Shown here one piece after another: positions 32,699 to 43,347 of a stretch of DNA of 64,000 bases. The position numbers and the translations under genes are program-made. Within the stretch, counting starts at the first letter, position 1; each line of letters starts with the position of its first letter. Under the pieces are notes generated by a model. The model was not told the DNA's origin, made no database searches, and worked only from the letters and a program-made list of their open reading frames with translations. The stretch spans positions 1 to 64,000 of the forward strand of contig NZ_JAUYRV010000009.1 in assembly GCF_030696665.1 (NCBI RefSeq), written 5' to 3'. Source of the stretch: Novosphingobium sp. (GTDB taxonomy: Bacteria > Pseudomonadota > Alphaproteobacteria > Sphingomonadales > Sphingomonadaceae).

Positions 32699-32745
32699 TT
32701 CCTGCTGCTCCGGTCAAGAGGCTGTGGATCAACAACGCAGCATGG

Positions 32746-34590
32746 TCAGAATTCCGACCAATCGTTGTCGAGCGCAAGATTTCCGCTGACCTGAGGGATC
32801 GGAGCGTATGCCGCCCGGCGCATCGGCGCAGCATGCGTAGCCGGTCGGGGTGCGGCCACCGGCGCGCTGCGGGCCGGTGCGTTGAACGATGTGCCGGGGC
32901 GTTCATCGCCGATCTTGAAGCTGGCAAAGGCACTCGAGAGCTGCCCTGCTTCCTGCGTCAGGTTCTTGGTGGCGGCGTTGGTTTCTTCTACCATTGCGGC
33001 GTTCTGCTGGGTCATCTGATCCATCGCGCCGATGGCCTGATTGATCTTGCGCAGCGCTACGCTCTGCTCGCCCGCAGTCTCGGCGATGGTTGAGATCGAC
33101 GCGGTCACCGTGCCGACGCGGCTGATGATTGTCTCCAGCGCAGACCCGGTTTCATTGACCAGCGACACGCCGGAACGGACATGATTGGTCACCGCTTCCA
33201 CGCGCTGCTTGATCGCGTTGGCGGCCTCTGTGGCGCGCTGGGCCAATGCCCGCACTTCGGATGCGACGACGGCAAAGCCCTTGCCGGCCTCGCCCGCACG
33301 GGCTGCTTCGACGCCTGCGTTGAGAGCCAGAAGGTTGGTCTGGAAGGCGATGCCATCGATCATCGTGGTGATGTCGGAAATCTCGGCGCTGGCCCGCGCA
33401 ACGTTGTCCATCGCCTCGATTGCCTTGCTCACGACCTTGCCCCCGCTTTCAGCCTCGCCGCGCGCCTGAACCATCGATCCGCTCACTTCGGCGGCGATCT
33501 TGGCATAGTCCTCGATCTGGGTGGTCAGGTTATCCATCGCCGAGGATGAGGACTGCAGGCTGGCGGCCTGCTGTTCGCTGCGGGTGGCAAGATCGGTGGT
33601 GGCCTGCTGGATTTCGCCCGATGTCAGGTTGATGGCCATGATGCTGTCCTGCACCAGACCCATCGCCTGGCACAGCCGCTCCATCGCTTCGTTGAAATCG
33701 TGGGCCACGCTCTGGAATGCAGGCGGTACGTCGGTCAACCGCACCGAAAGATCGGCGTTGGCCACGGCGTGCAGGTTCGCGCCAATCTTGGCCATAGCCT
33801 CTTCGCGCTCCTTGACCGCGCGGGCACGCTCCAGCGCGGCATCGCGGAACACCATCATTGCCTGCGCCATCGCGCCCAGCTCATCGGCGCGGCCGGTGCC
33901 GGGAATGGCAAGATCGTGCTGACCTTTGGCCATCGCGGACATGGTGTGCGTAAGATCGGCAATCGGGGTGGCGATGGAGTGTGAAAGCTTGCGCGAAAGC
34001 ACCAGAGCAAGGCCGATCAGCAGCGCGCCGCCAATGCCGAGCGCTACCCACCCGAACATGATGGCGCTGTCCTGCCATTCAGTCTCAGCCGTAATTGCTT
34101 CGTGCTGGGCATCGCGAACGGTGCGAAGCGGCAGCACGGCCTCGCTGACCAGCGCGGCCTTGCCACCATCGCGGATCGCCTGTTGTGCGGCATCGCGCTG
34201 GCCGGATTGGACCACGCTGACGTACTTGTCGCCCCAGTTTTCGCGCCATTTCAACGTTTCGGCGCGCGATGTTCTGACAAGTTCCTGCAACGCGGGATCT
34301 TCAAGCCGGGCCTCCAGCGCAGCCGAGGCCTTGTCGTAATCGTCGCGGCCTTCGTAGTAGGATTTGAGATAGCTCTGGTCCGCCGTGACAAGAAACCCGC
34401 GCAACTGGCTGTTCTGCCGCAGCAGCGCCGTTTCCAGCGTCAGCGTATCGGCAAGGATCGCCTGGCTCTCGGTGTTGCGGGCGGTGACGTTTGATATCAT
34501 GGCCAGGCTTACGCCGAACACGATCATCATGACCGCCGCCGTAACATTGAGCGCCACGAACGAAAGGCCGAGCCTGCGAGGGATGTTCAT
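32746..34590 (-). CDS. Methyl-accepting chemotaxis protein
   Basis: The protein has 614 residues from ATG 34590; ATG 34644 would add 18. The first membrane segment ([23 protein letters not shown]) and the second ([24 protein letters not shown]) bracket a CHASE3-like helical periplasmic domain. HAMP follows, then the signalling hairpin [41 protein letters not shown]. The C-terminus ends in DWSEF, which fits the xWxxF pentapeptide that tethers CheR/CheB. It senses an unknown small molecule or redox state. It lies between the glycoside cluster and a TonB receptor and may guide movement to that substrate. Confidence 0.9.
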   Translation of the reverse strand: MNIPRRLGLSFVALNVTAAVMMIVFGVSLAMISNVTARNTESQAILADTLTLETALLRQNSQLRGFLVTADQSYLKSYYEGRDDYDKASAALEARLEDPALQELVRTSRAETLKWRENWGDKYVSVVQSGQRDAAQQAIRDGGKAALVSEAVLPLRTVRDAQHEAITAETEWQDSAIMFGWVALGIGGALLIGLALVLSRKLSHSIATPIADLTHTMSAMAKGQHDLAIPGTGRADELGAMAQAMMVFRDAALERARAVKEREEAMAKIGANLHAVANADLSVRLTDVPPAFQSVAHDFNEAMERLCQAMGLVQDSIMAINLTSGEIQQATTDLATRSEQQAASLQSSSSAMDNLTTQIEDYAKIAAEVSGSMVQARGEAESGGKVVSKAIEAMDNVARASAEISDITTMIDGIAFQTNLLALNAGVEAARAGEAGKGFAVVASEVRALAQRATEAANAIKQRVEAVTNHVRSGVSLVNETGSALETIISRVGTVTASISTIAETAGEQSVALRKINQAIGAMDQMTQQNAAMVEETNAATKNLTQEAGQLSSAFASFKIGDERPGTSFNAPARSAPVAAPRPATHAAPMRRAAYAPIPQVSGNLALDNDWSEF

Positions 34591-34628
34591 GCGGTCAAAC
34601 ACGGTTTGGGTTTCCTTGAACTTGGGGT

Positions 34629-34665
34629 GCGGCCCGCTTTCCACAGGGGGAAGGAAGCGGGCCGC
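34629..34665. terminator. Hairpin between TonB receptor and chemoreceptor genes
   Basis: GCGGCCCGCTT (34629-34639) and AAGCGGGCCGC (34655-34665) form a perfect 11-bp stem just after the receptor stop (34673, minus strand). No T run follows, so it may instead protect an RNA end or attenuate readthrough. Confidence 0.45.
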
Positions 34666-34672
34666 AAAGGCA

Positions 34673-37174
34673 TCAGAAGGTGTAGCGAAGCGATGCTGTG
34701 ACGGTGCGACCGTTCATCGTCTGGATGTTCACCACGCCGGAGGCCGGGATCGTGGCGGATGCCGCTGTATAGATCGCGCGCTTGTCAAAGACGTTGAAGG
34801 CGTTGATGCCAAGGGTCACCTTGGGTGCCGGGCGGAAGTGCAGGAACGGGCTGACCAGAACGTAGCCGGGCAACGTCAGTTGGTTCACATCCTGCGCAAA
34901 GCTGCTGGTCGTGCCATTGATGACCGCGCCGAACGTTGCGGCGTCCAGATCGACTGTCGGGCGTGCCATGAACGAGAACTCGGGAATGTAACGCGGCCGA
35001 TTGCCTTCAAGCTGGGGATTGACGGCATCTCCGTTGATTTGGGCCTTGGTCCATGTGCCGCCCAGCGTCAGGCCAAATGGCCCACGCTTGTAATCGGCTT
35101 CAAGTTCTACGCCCTTGGCGGAATAGCTGCGCACCACGTTGATAACGACGACCTGCCCGTTGGCGTTGGCCCCGATTTGCGAATTGCGCTCTTCGGTTGA
35201 TGCCCAGAACCCGGTAACATAGAGTGCCAGATCATCCTTGCGGAACTTCAGCCCGGCTTCAGCCTGCTTGACCGTGCCAAATGCCAGATCTGGATTTGCG
35301 AGTTTGCCGGTTGTGGGGTTGATCATGCCCTCGGTCAGGACCCGATCCGCGCTTGCCCGTCCGCCACGGCTGTAACGCGCAAAAGCGGAAATCGGCTCTG
35401 CGATCCTGTAATTGATGCCGGTTGAATACGATACATACTTGTAGTCGTAATCGACGTTGATCGGGGTCGTCAGTGGCAGCAAGGCAACGCTTGTTTCCGG
35501 CACTGCCAGAACGCCGTCGCCGTTCAGGTCTTTGGGGCCTACAAATGGGGTGTTTAAGACATTGCCCGAAACATTGCCGCGATCATAGCGGACGCTGGCA
35601 CCGACCGATATCTTGCCACTGGCAAAGTTGACCGACGCATAAGGTGCGGTGATCTTGTACCGCACATCGAACCCGTAGTTGCCATATGCGCGGGGGAGGG
35701 CAAATCCGAAGCCGTAGCTGTAAACGCCGTTTTGCGTCAGCAATGTGCCATCGGCCGCACGCAAATCCAGCGGTGCCATTTGGCCGTTGCCAACCACATC
35801 GGAAATGGCATTGGTGAAGTTCCAGTCTACGTTGACTTCCTGCATGGAGTTGTAGAGACCGAAGCTGGTGGTGAGTTTGCCGCCCTGCAGATCAAACACG
35901 CGCGATGCGCGCAGATCGTTCGTCACATTGTCGAGCGAATTCTGATCGATGTTGAGCAGCACATTGATGCTGGCCAGCCCATTGCCATTGATCGAATTGC
36001 CAGGTGCAAGCACCGTGCCCGCGTTTGGACCCGACGCATACGTCAAAGACGAACCCGGCCCGCCAAGAATAGTGGAAACGACCGGCGAGGGGGCGGCCAG
36101 CATGGAGTCGATCTGGTTGAGCTCGCCACTGATGCTGGCATAACGGAAACGATCGCTGACAGACCATCCGGCAACTTCGAACTGGGTCTCGAGTCCGACC
36201 GCTTTTACCACGGCATGCAATCCGTCGGTGAGGTCACGGCTGACGGGATTGTTGTTCCCGTCTACCCCTAGATACTGCGCAACGCGTGGCGACGCAAAGC
36301 TGTCGTTAAACACGTCTGTTCCGGGAATGCTTGTGTAAACTGGCGAGCTGTCTGTGCCGGTTACGCGTGACGGATGAGTGCCATAATTCGGCTGCCGATC
36401 ATCCAGATACTTGCCGTAGAACCGGATGTAGCCACCAGCGAACTTGCGCGTCACGTTCATCTTGATCTGGCCGCCCCTGAACGCGGTGTAGCCAAGATCG
36501 CGTGGACCTTCGCCTTCGCGATAGAACCCGCCCACGTGGAAACGCCAGTCATCGCCCAGCGGGCTGCCATAATCAAAGTCGATGCGCTTCAGTTCATGGC
36601 CAACCCCGGTCGAAACCTGGAGGTTCCCGCCTTCAACTTCGCCCGTCTTGGAAATCAGATTTACCACGCCGCCCGGTGAATTGGACGCAAAAGTCGATGC
36701 TGAACCGCCGCGGATCGACTGGATCTGCGAAAGTGTGAAGTCAGCCCGGACATAGCGGTCCACCGAACTGAAATTGATATCGCCGAACTCCAGCACAGGC
36801 AGACCATCTTCCTGTAACTGCAGAAATTTAGAACCATCGGCAGCCAGTGGCAAACCGCGCACGGTAATCGACGAATAGCCATCGACATCGGCGGTAAGTG
36901 AACGGATGCCGGGGATGTTCTGCATGATGCCTGAGACCGAGCTGACCGAAAGCTTGGCCAGATCCGCCTCATCAATCACGCTGGCGGAAATCGCGGTGTC
37001 CAGCAGGTCGCGGCCCTTGGCAACGCCGGTGCTGAACGCCTTCTTGGCCGGAGCAGCAGATGATGCCTCCTCAGCAGCACCGGCGGCAGGCGCGGCAGAT
37101 TCGTCAGCTGCCCACGCAGTGTGGTGCATGGTCGTGGCAAGCAGGGTGGCGACGAGAAGCGGGAATTTGCGCAT
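34673..37174 (-). CDS. TonB-dependent outer-membrane receptor
   Basis: The protein has 833 residues. Signal peptide [22 protein letters not shown] is followed by an Ala-rich stretch. The plug has [80 protein letters not shown], typical of the Sphingomonas-type receptors (VTVRGI-like groups). The barrel ends ASLRYTF. The ligand is unknown; its neighbours are the MCP and a DUF2332 gene. A GC-rich hairpin (34629-34665) follows the stop. Confidence 0.9.
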   Translation of the reverse strand: MRKFPLLVATLLATTMHHTAWAADESAAPAAGAAEEASSAAPAKKAFSTGVAKGRDLLDTAISASVIDEADLAKLSVSSVSGIMQNIPGIRSLTADVDGYSSITVRGLPLAADGSKFLQLQEDGLPVLEFGDINFSSVDRYVRADFTLSQIQSIRGGSASTFASNSPGGVVNLISKTGEVEGGNLQVSTGVGHELKRIDFDYGSPLGDDWRFHVGGFYREGEGPRDLGYTAFRGGQIKMNVTRKFAGGYIRFYGKYLDDRQPNYGTHPSRVTGTDSSPVYTSIPGTDVFNDSFASPRVAQYLGVDGNNNPVSRDLTDGLHAVVKAVGLETQFEVAGWSVSDRFRYASISGELNQIDSMLAAPSPVVSTILGGPGSSLTYASGPNAGTVLAPGNSINGNGLASINVLLNIDQNSLDNVTNDLRASRVFDLQGGKLTTSFGLYNSMQEVNVDWNFTNAISDVVGNGQMAPLDLRAADGTLLTQNGVYSYGFGFALPRAYGNYGFDVRYKITAPYASVNFASGKISVGASVRYDRGNVSGNVLNTPFVGPKDLNGDGVLAVPETSVALLPLTTPINVDYDYKYVSYSTGINYRIAEPISAFARYSRGGRASADRVLTEGMINPTTGKLANPDLAFGTVKQAEAGLKFRKDDLALYVTGFWASTEERNSQIGANANGQVVVINVVRSYSAKGVELEADYKRGPFGLTLGGTWTKAQINGDAVNPQLEGNRPRYIPEFSFMARPTVDLDAATFGAVINGTTSSFAQDVNQLTLPGYVLVSPFLHFRPAPKVTLGINAFNVFDKRAIYTAASATIPASGVVNIQTMNGRTVTASLRYTF

Positions 37175-37432
37175 TGGTTATCCTCATGTCCTTGAACGGA
37201 TCTGAAACTGTCGAGGATCACCAATAGATCGCGCCCCTTAATCCGGGTCGTGTCAGAAGGTATGTATAATTACCGAATATAGCTGCCAATTTCATGGTGT
37301 TGCAGTTGCCGTAGGGGATTTCCCTTATGATGCATTGGCTGGCTATTGTGCATGACTGCTTACGATTGACGGGCAGGCTCCTATCGGTCTGCGCCTGTTT
37401 TCGTCAGCGCTCGCGTACAAGAGAGTCTTCCA

Positions 37433-38569
37433 TTGCCAATGTCTGCAACTGCCGAAGCTTTGCCCCTGCAAATTCTGCCGAATGCCAGCGGTTTGGCAGA
37501 CGGTAGGGCCGAGGCACAGCTATTGATCGAAGCGGCCAAGGCGCGGGCCTTTGGCAAGACCATCGTTGCTGCCGTGCTGGAAAGCCTCGCACGGGTGCTC
37601 CCCTGCGCGCCGCGTATGCGCGTTTGCATCGAGGGCTGGCCGGGGGATCTGGCGGGCGCAGGCGTGATATTTCGCATCAACGCCGGGCTGCACGCGTTGG
37701 CGCGTTCTGGCCGGCACGCTGCGCTGCAGCAGCTCTATCGCACGGCAGAGCGCGGAGCTTTGCCCGGACCTGACAGGTTTGATGCCGTTTTGATCGATGT
37801 GCTGGCGCGCCATACGCCCGATCTTTTGCAATGGATGTCCGGCCCTACCCAGACCAACGAGGTAGCGCGCGTTGCCGGGTTCGTTGCTGCCCTGCTCGAA
37901 CTCAATGCGCGCGCGCCGCTCCCATGCGAACTGCTCGAACTTGGCACCAGCGCGGGCCTGAATCTCAACCTGGCGCGCTATGGCTGCCAACTCGGCGACA
38001 CGCACAGCGGCGATGGGCAAAGCGCAGTGCGGATCGCGCCGCGCTGGAAAGGGCGCACGCCGCCTGCGGTACCGTTGCTGGTGGAGCGCGCGTTGGGCGT
38101 TGATCTCAGCCCGCTCGACATCCGTGACGACGATGATTGTGAGCGTCTCCACGCCTATATCTGGGCGGGTGAGCGTGTGCGGACAGAGCGGCTGCGCGCT
38201 GCCATCGCTGTGGCAAGAGCGCATCTCCCGCAGGTTGATACCGGCCTTGCCAGCCGTTGGCTCGCCCGGCAGCTGGCCCAGCCGCAGCGGATGGGCACAC
38301 GCCGCGTGGTGGTGCATTCAATGGTCGTGCAATACATGCCCGAAGTTGAGCGCGCCGCTGTCGATGCCGCGCTGACGCTTGCCGCTGCGGCTGCCACGCC
38401 AGATCGCCCGCTGGCGCGGATCGGCATGGAATGGAGCGCGGACCGCAGCACCGTGGAACTGCGCGTCACCTCTTGGGATGGCGGCGAAAACGCTGGGCAA
38501 ACCATGATTGCCGCCCATTGCCACCCTTATGCCGAATGGTTCGATTGGCACGGCCTTCTGACCGGATGA
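37433..38569 (+). CDS. DUF2332 family protein
   Basis: The protein has 378 residues from TTG 37433 (AGAGAG seven bases before); ATG 37439 is the alternative. Motifs CELLELGTSAGLNLNLARYG, VVHSMVVQYMP and IGMEWSADRSTVELRVTSWDGGENAG fit DUF2332, a methyltransferase-like fold whose SAM-type motif reads ELGTSAG. No activity is established. The 258-bp region upstream is a divergent promoter with the TonB receptor; no operator was recognised there. Confidence 0.8.
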   Translation: MPMSATAEALPLQILPNASGLADGRAEAQLLIEAAKARAFGKTIVAAVLESLARVLPCAPRMRVCIEGWPGDLAGAGVIFRINAGLHALARSGRHAALQQLYRTAERGALPGPDRFDAVLIDVLARHTPDLLQWMSGPTQTNEVARVAGFVAALLELNARAPLPCELLELGTSAGLNLNLARYGCQLGDTHSGDGQSAVRIAPRWKGRTPPAVPLLVERALGVDLSPLDIRDDDDCERLHAYIWAGERVRTERLRAAIAVARAHLPQVDTGLASRWLARQLAQPQRMGTRRVVVHSMVVQYMPEVERAAVDAALTLAAAAATPDRPLARIGMEWSADRSTVELRVTSWDGGENAGQTMIAAHCHPYAEWFDWHGLLTG

Positions 38570-38638
38570 AACCAGCTGCCGCTATGCACAGCATGAGCGT
38601 TGTGCAAATGGTCTGCCATCATCAAACGGGATTTGGGC

Positions 38639-39562
38639 ATGACCGCTGCAGGCAGCACTCCGGCCGCACACAACCGCATCGATCCGCGCGCCTTGGCAAC
38701 GTTCTGGCGTGTGTGCGAAACGGGTTCAATAACCGCCGCCGCGCGCGCGCTGAATCTTTCGCAGCCGTCGGTATCAAGCACCATTGCCCTTTTGGAACAG
38801 CGCCTTGGCGTGATTCTGTTCACGCGCTCGCGCAGCGGTATCGTGCTCACGCGCGAAGGTGAGGCGCTGCGCCAGCGTGCCGAAACGATGGTGCGCCTGC
38901 TCGAAGCTGCCAGCGTTGAGGTAAGCCATGCCGCGCGCGGGATTGCCGGGCCGTTGCGCATCGGAGGAACGCCCGGCGCACTGGTCAGCCTTCTGCCCGC
39001 CGCCGTTGCACAACTGGAAGAAGAGGTCGGCCCATTCGCGTTGAGCGTGATCGAACGGCCGGATTCGCAGCTTGCCGATCACCTTCGGTCTGGTGCCATC
39101 GACCTTGCCTTCGTCACCACTGAAATCGAAGCCTGTCCGCCCGATCTGGTGGAGATCACAGCCGCGCGTGATCCCTTTGCACTGATTGTGGGCCGCCGCC
39201 ATGATGATCTGGACGATCTGGTTTCTCTGCGCGACGTGGCAGACCTGCCGTGGGTTCTGCCCGATGCCCAGGGCGCGTTCCGGCGGCAGGTTGACGCGCT
39301 GTTCCTGAATGCAGGCGTGCCGGTGCCGCAGAACGTGATCCGCTGCGATTCGCTGCTCACCACCAAGGCGATCGTGCGTCACAGCGATCGGGTCACAGTC
39401 CTGCCGCGCACCGTTGCCGGGGCCGAACTCACGGTTGGCGTGTTGCGCGCCGTAACCGTGCGCGAGGCAACGTTCGAGCGCAGCATCGGCATCCGCTACC
39501 TTGCACAACAGGAACTGCCCCCGCTCGGTCGCGCTTTGCTGGATATGCTGACACGCGGGTAA
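38639..39562 (+). CDS. LysR family transcriptional regulator
   Basis: The protein has 307 residues from ATG 38639. The N-terminal winged HTH is typical (IDPRALATFWRVCETGSITAAARALNLSQPSVSSTIALLEQRLGVILF), with an effector domain of the LysR substrate-binding type after residue about 95. It lies 70 bp downstream of the DUF2332 gene and upstream of a DUF3429 gene, all on the plus strand. The matB/matC genes are convergent just beyond. It could control any of them; the target is not shown. Confidence 0.88.
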   Translation: MTAAGSTPAAHNRIDPRALATFWRVCETGSITAAARALNLSQPSVSSTIALLEQRLGVILFTRSRSGIVLTREGEALRQRAETMVRLLEAASVEVSHAARGIAGPLRIGGTPGALVSLLPAAVAQLEEEVGPFALSVIERPDSQLADHLRSGAIDLAFVTTEIEACPPDLVEITAARDPFALIVGRRHDDLDDLVSLRDVADLPWVLPDAQGAFRRQVDALFLNAGVPVPQNVIRCDSLLTTKAIVRHSDRVTVLPRTVAGAELTVGVLRAVTVREATFERSIGIRYLAQQELPPLGRALLDMLTRG

Positions 39563-39671
39563 TCACGGTGAATTCATGCCGCCGCGCACATGGATGCGGC
39601 AAGAGGGCCATGTTGCCCCCGTCATTGTGAACGGGCACGGATCCAGCGCCAGTGTGAGGAGCCTCGTGCCA

Positions 39672-40121
39672 ATGTTCGGTTTTAAACTGCCTCGTCCGGT
39701 CGTGCTGCTGGGACTGGCCGGTTGGGCGCCGCAGGCAATCTGCGTCTGGCTGGTGGTCGGTGGGGGGCCGCCAGCATGGAGCGCTTTGGCAGCGGGGTGT
39801 TTCTATGCAGCGCTGATCCTGTCGTTCCTTGGCGGGTTGTGGTGGATGGCCGGGCTGTTGGGCGGCGTGCGCAGCGGCGGGTTCTATGTGATTGCAGTAA
39901 TGCCCAGCCTTGCCGCATGGGCAGCCTTGCTACCCTGGACGGTGGGGGCCAATTGGCCCGGCCCGTCGCTGGTGGCGCTTGGCCTGCTCCTGTTTGCCAG
40001 TCCGCTGGTGGATCGCAAACTGGCGCTGGCGGTTGTGCTGCCGCCGGATTGGCTGCGCCTGCGCGTCTGGATGGCGACCGGCCTTGGCCTGCTGACGCTC
40101 GCTCTGGCGGCGGTTGCGTGA
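39672..40121 (+). CDS. DUF3429 membrane protein
   Basis: The protein has 149 residues from ATG 39672. Five hydrophobic segments cover nearly the whole chain (LLGLAGWAPQAICVWLVV, ALAAGCFYAALILSFLGGLWWMAGLL, FYVIAVMPSLAAWAALLPW, SLVALGLLLFASPLV, LRVWMATGLGLLTLALAAVA), with the family's FLGGLWWM and LPPDWLRLR. The function is unknown. The stop lies 2 bp from that of the convergent matC. Confidence 0.8.
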   Translation: MFGFKLPRPVVLLGLAGWAPQAICVWLVVGGGPPAWSALAAGCFYAALILSFLGGLWWMAGLLGGVRSGGFYVIAVMPSLAAWAALLPWTVGANWPGPSLVALGLLLFASPLVDRKLALAVVLPPDWLRLRVWMATGLGLLTLALAAVA

Positions 40122-40123
40122 AA

Positions 40124-41359
40124 TCAGCCCGAAAACAGTGGCACAAATACCGCCCACGCCACCAGCGGGCCTACCCCCACGATGATCGCAGCATAGCCCA
40201 GCAGTTTGCGCAGCATGGCGGGACGCTCCGCCTCGGGCGAATTGCCAACGATCAGCGCCCCGTTGGTTGAAAAGGGTGATGTGTCGACGATGGTATTGGC
40301 GATGCACAACGCCGAAATCACCGCCATGACCGAAAGCTGCGATCCTGCCAGCAGCGGCACCGCCAGCGGGATCATCACGCCCAATAGCGCGGTCGACGAG
40401 GCGAAGGCCGAGACGGTGCCGGCAAGATAGCACAGCAGCAGCACCGCCAGCGCGGGCGATCCAACCCGGCCGATCAGGTCGCTCACAGCTGCCAATGTCC
40501 CCAGCTTTTCCATCAGGCCGACGTAAATGACGATGCCTGAAATCAGCAGGATCGTGGACCAGTCCACCTGCTTCAGCGCGCCTTCCTGCGTGCGCGGCAC
40601 GGCTATGGCAAGTGCGATGATCACCAGCAGGGCCATGAACCCAACGTCGATCTTGAACAACAGCGCGCCCGTGGCCAGCGCGGCAAGGCCCCCCAGCGTC
40701 CACGCGCCTTCGCGGCCAAGCGCAGGCGGGGCTTCGGCGGGGGCGTCATGCGTTATACCGGCGGCAGCCTCGCGGCGGGCATAAAAGGCCCAGATCAGCA
40801 GCGCGATGGCCGCGTTGAAGGCCGCGCTGGCAAGAAACAGGAAGATCGGATCAGGCGCAATTCCGTTCGAAGCCAGCACCTTGTTGGTGATGCCGCCATA
40901 GATCGAGATGGGTGAAAACGATCCGGCCTGCGCGCCGTGGACCACCAGCAGGCCCATCATCAGCGCGGAAAAGCCGTGGGCGCGGGCAAGCCGCAGAGCA
41001 ATCGGGGCCACCACCGCTACCGCTGCCGGGCCAACTGCTCCCAGCGCAGTCAACACGCCAGCAACCAGAAACACCAGCGCGGGCAGCAGGCCGGTATGCC
41101 TGCCCAAAAGCGCCGCAGCGCGCGCCACCAGCCAGTCAATCGCGCCGTTGCTGCTGGCGATGCCGAACAGGTACGTGATGCCCAGCAGGGTGAGGAACAG
41201 GTCGGTGGGAAAGCCCGCCAGCACTTCCTTGACCGACAATCCGCCAACAAACACGCCAAGCCCCAGCGCCGCGGCAAGGCCGATCAGCCCCATATTGACC
41301 GGCAGCCACACAGCAGCGATGAAAATTGCAATCAGGATCGCCACCGAAAGCACGATCAT
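40124..41359 (-). CDS. matC: Malonate/dicarboxylate transporter, MatC type
   Basis: The protein has 411 residues and about eleven membrane segments. The N-terminus (IVLSVAILIAIFIAAVWLPVNMGLIGLAAALGLG) and GFPTDLFLTLLGITYLFGIASSNGAIDWLVARA match the MatC N-terminal domain. A second conserved stretch is DTSPFSTNGALIVGN near 365. MatC imports malonate. It is 32 bp downstream of matB in the same operon, so malonate uptake and activation are linked. The exact ion (Na+ or H+) is not visible. Confidence 0.85.
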   Translation of the reverse strand: MIVLSVAILIAIFIAAVWLPVNMGLIGLAAALGLGVFVGGLSVKEVLAGFPTDLFLTLLGITYLFGIASSNGAIDWLVARAAALLGRHTGLLPALVFLVAGVLTALGAVGPAAVAVVAPIALRLARAHGFSALMMGLLVVHGAQAGSFSPISIYGGITNKVLASNGIAPDPIFLFLASAAFNAAIALLIWAFYARREAAAGITHDAPAEAPPALGREGAWTLGGLAALATGALLFKIDVGFMALLVIIALAIAVPRTQEGALKQVDWSTILLISGIVIYVGLMEKLGTLAAVSDLIGRVGSPALAVLLLCYLAGTVSAFASSTALLGVMIPLAVPLLAGSQLSVMAVISALCIANTIVDTSPFSTNGALIVGNSPEAERPAMLRKLLGYAAIIVGVGPLVAWAVFVPLFSG

Positions 41360-41391
41360 TATGTCGTTCCCCTCCCAACCCGAACGGATTG

Positions 41392-42927
41392 TTATGTCTT
41401 TGCGAAGAGCGCGCCATAAGTCTCGCGCAGCAAGGCTTTCTGCACTTTGCCCATCGCGTTGCGCGGCAGTTCGTCGACCGTCACCACGGCGCGCGGCTGT
41501 TTGAACCGGGCGATCCGGTCGGTCAGTGCGGCCAGTACGGCGGTCTGGTCCAGCCCGGCGTCGGTCACTTTCACTACCGCTACCACGGCTTCGCCCATGT
41601 CAGGATGCGCCACGCCAATCACCGCGCTTTCAGCAATGCCGGGGATTTCGTCGAGCGCGGCTTCAACTTCGGCAGGGTAGATATTGAAGCCGCCAGCGAT
41701 GATCAGATCCTTGGCACGGCCCACGATGTGGACGTATCCATCAGCATCAATGAAGCCGAGATCGCCGGTGATGAAAAACCCGTCGGCGCGAAATTCCTCG
41801 CGGGTTTTCTCGGGCATCTGCCAATAGCCGCCGAAGACGTTGGCACCTTTTACCTCGATCACGCCGATTTCGCCCTGCGGCAGCGCAGCGGCACTGTCCG
41901 GATCGGCGATGCGCAGCGCAACGCCGGGCAGGGGAAAGCCGACGCTGCCAGGTCTCCTCTGGCCGTCATAGGGATTTGACGTGTTCATGTTCGTTTCGGT
42001 CATGCCGTAACGCTCAAGGATGGCCTGTCCGGTCAACGCATTGAATTCCTTGTGCGTTTCAGCCGATAGCGGGGCCGATCCAGAAACGAACAGGCGGACA
42101 CCCTCTGCCAGTTCGCGCGTGAAGCCGGGGTGGCCAAGCAGGCGGGTGTAGAACGTGGGCACGCCCATCAGCACCGAGGCCTGCGGCATCAGCCGCACCA
42201 GCGCATCGGCGTCGAACTTGGGCAGGAAGATCATTGCTGAACCTGCCGCGATGGTTGTGTTGGTCGCTACGAACAACCCGTGGGTGTGAAAGATCGGCAG
42301 GGCGTGGAGCAAGCGGTCATCGCCGGTAAAGCGCCAGTATTCGCGCAAGGTCAGCGCGTTGGAGGCAAGGTTGGCGTGGCTCAGCATCGCACCCTTGCTG
42401 CGCCCGGTAGTGCCCGAGGTATAGAGAATCGCGGCAAGGCCATCGGGCTGGACGCGCGCATGGTCGAACGCTGTCGGCTGTCCGGCGGCGGCCTCGATCA
42501 GTGATCCGCCCGAGCCATCGGCATCAAGCGTCAGCAGCGCGGGCACGCCAAGTTCGGCACACAATGCGGCCATCGCCGGTTCGTCCGCCGGGCGGCACAG
42601 CACCAGCGCCGGGCTGGCATCTCCCAGAAAATAGCGAACCTCACCAATGGTATAGGCAGTGTTCAACGGCAGATAGACCGCGCCTGCCTGCAATGCTGCC
42701 AGCCAGGTCAGCAGCGCGGTTTGCGATTTTTCCACCTGAATGGCGATGCGGTCTCCGGGCTGCACACCTGCGTTGCGAAACGCGTGGGCAAGCTGTGCCG
42801 AACGCGCGCGGGCACCGGCATAAGTCAGCACCGCGCCGTCCTCCCCGATCAGGAACGGCGCGTCTGGCGCAGCGTCGCAAGTGGCACGAAACAGTGAAAA
42901 CATGTCTGGGGTGGCGGTAGTGGCCAA
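41392..42927 (-). CDS. matB: Malonyl-CoA synthetase
   Basis: The protein has 511 residues. It is an AMP-forming acyl-CoA synthetase with P-loop TSGTTGRSKGAMLSHANLASN, AdoMet-like motif PIFHTHGLFVATN, YGMTETNMNTSNPYDGQRRPGSVGFPLPGV, GYWQMPEKTREEFRADGFFITGDLG and C-terminal Lys in NAMGKVQK. This pattern matches Rhodopseudomonas MatB closely through the central region, including the malonate-pocket RYGMTETNM block. It converts malonate, CoA and ATP to malonyl-CoA. TTG 42927 is preferred because AAGGG precedes it and the length matches; ATG 42903 is the alternative. It heads the matB-matC operon. Confidence 0.88.
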   Translation of the reverse strand: MATTATPDMFSLFRATCDAAPDAPFLIGEDGAVLTYAGARARSAQLAHAFRNAGVQPGDRIAIQVEKSQTALLTWLAALQAGAVYLPLNTAYTIGEVRYFLGDASPALVLCRPADEPAMAALCAELGVPALLTLDADGSGGSLIEAAAGQPTAFDHARVQPDGLAAILYTSGTTGRSKGAMLSHANLASNALTLREYWRFTGDDRLLHALPIFHTHGLFVATNTTIAAGSAMIFLPKFDADALVRLMPQASVLMGVPTFYTRLLGHPGFTRELAEGVRLFVSGSAPLSAETHKEFNALTGQAILERYGMTETNMNTSNPYDGQRRPGSVGFPLPGVALRIADPDSAAALPQGEIGVIEVKGANVFGGYWQMPEKTREEFRADGFFITGDLGFIDADGYVHIVGRAKDLIIAGGFNIYPAEVEAALDEIPGIAESAVIGVAHPDMGEAVVAVVKVTDAGLDQTAVLAALTDRIARFKQPRAVVTVDELPRNAMGKVQKALLRETYGALFAKT

Positions 42928-43347
42928 TTTGCAACCCTTGCTGCTGGAAACAGATGAATGGCGCATGCGCGGTGGGATGCATGCAACAACGGCGTTTTCA
43001 GGGCAAGGTCTGCAAGGCAGAACCAAGCTTGCTGGTTTCGCCGGATTTACTGCAGCGATTCGCAAAATTACTTGTGAACGATCACATCCAGCACCCCACG
43101 CCTCCGGAACCTGTGCTTAGTAATAGGTATCGTCACGAATGTTGGCCTAGATTGTCTGATGGAGCAATTTCTGACTTGCGCTGTCAATTAAGCTATGCAA
43201 AATCGGCGTGATAAAGATCGCGAGCGCAGCGTTGCCGCGAGTGGGAGGTGGAGCCTGAACGGATTGCATGCAAATGCGGTCTACCCCCTCGTCACTGTCA
43301 GCGCTGTCTAGCGATCAACAGGGTGTTGTTTTTGAGGGAGTGAAAAC
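42928..43347. other. Gene-free divergent promoter region
   Basis: This 420-bp stretch between matB (minus) and a TonB receptor (plus) contains no convincing gene or repeat. A weak promoter-like pair, CTGACT-N17-TATGCA, occurs near 43160-43200, and a GAGGGAG ribosome site precedes the receptor start. The rest shows nothing I can interpret. Confidence 0.5.

Noticed and set aside
37260..37275. TATAAT hexamer before the DUF2332 gene
   Set aside because: No convincing -35 hexamer at 16-18 bp on either strand, so not called as a promoter.
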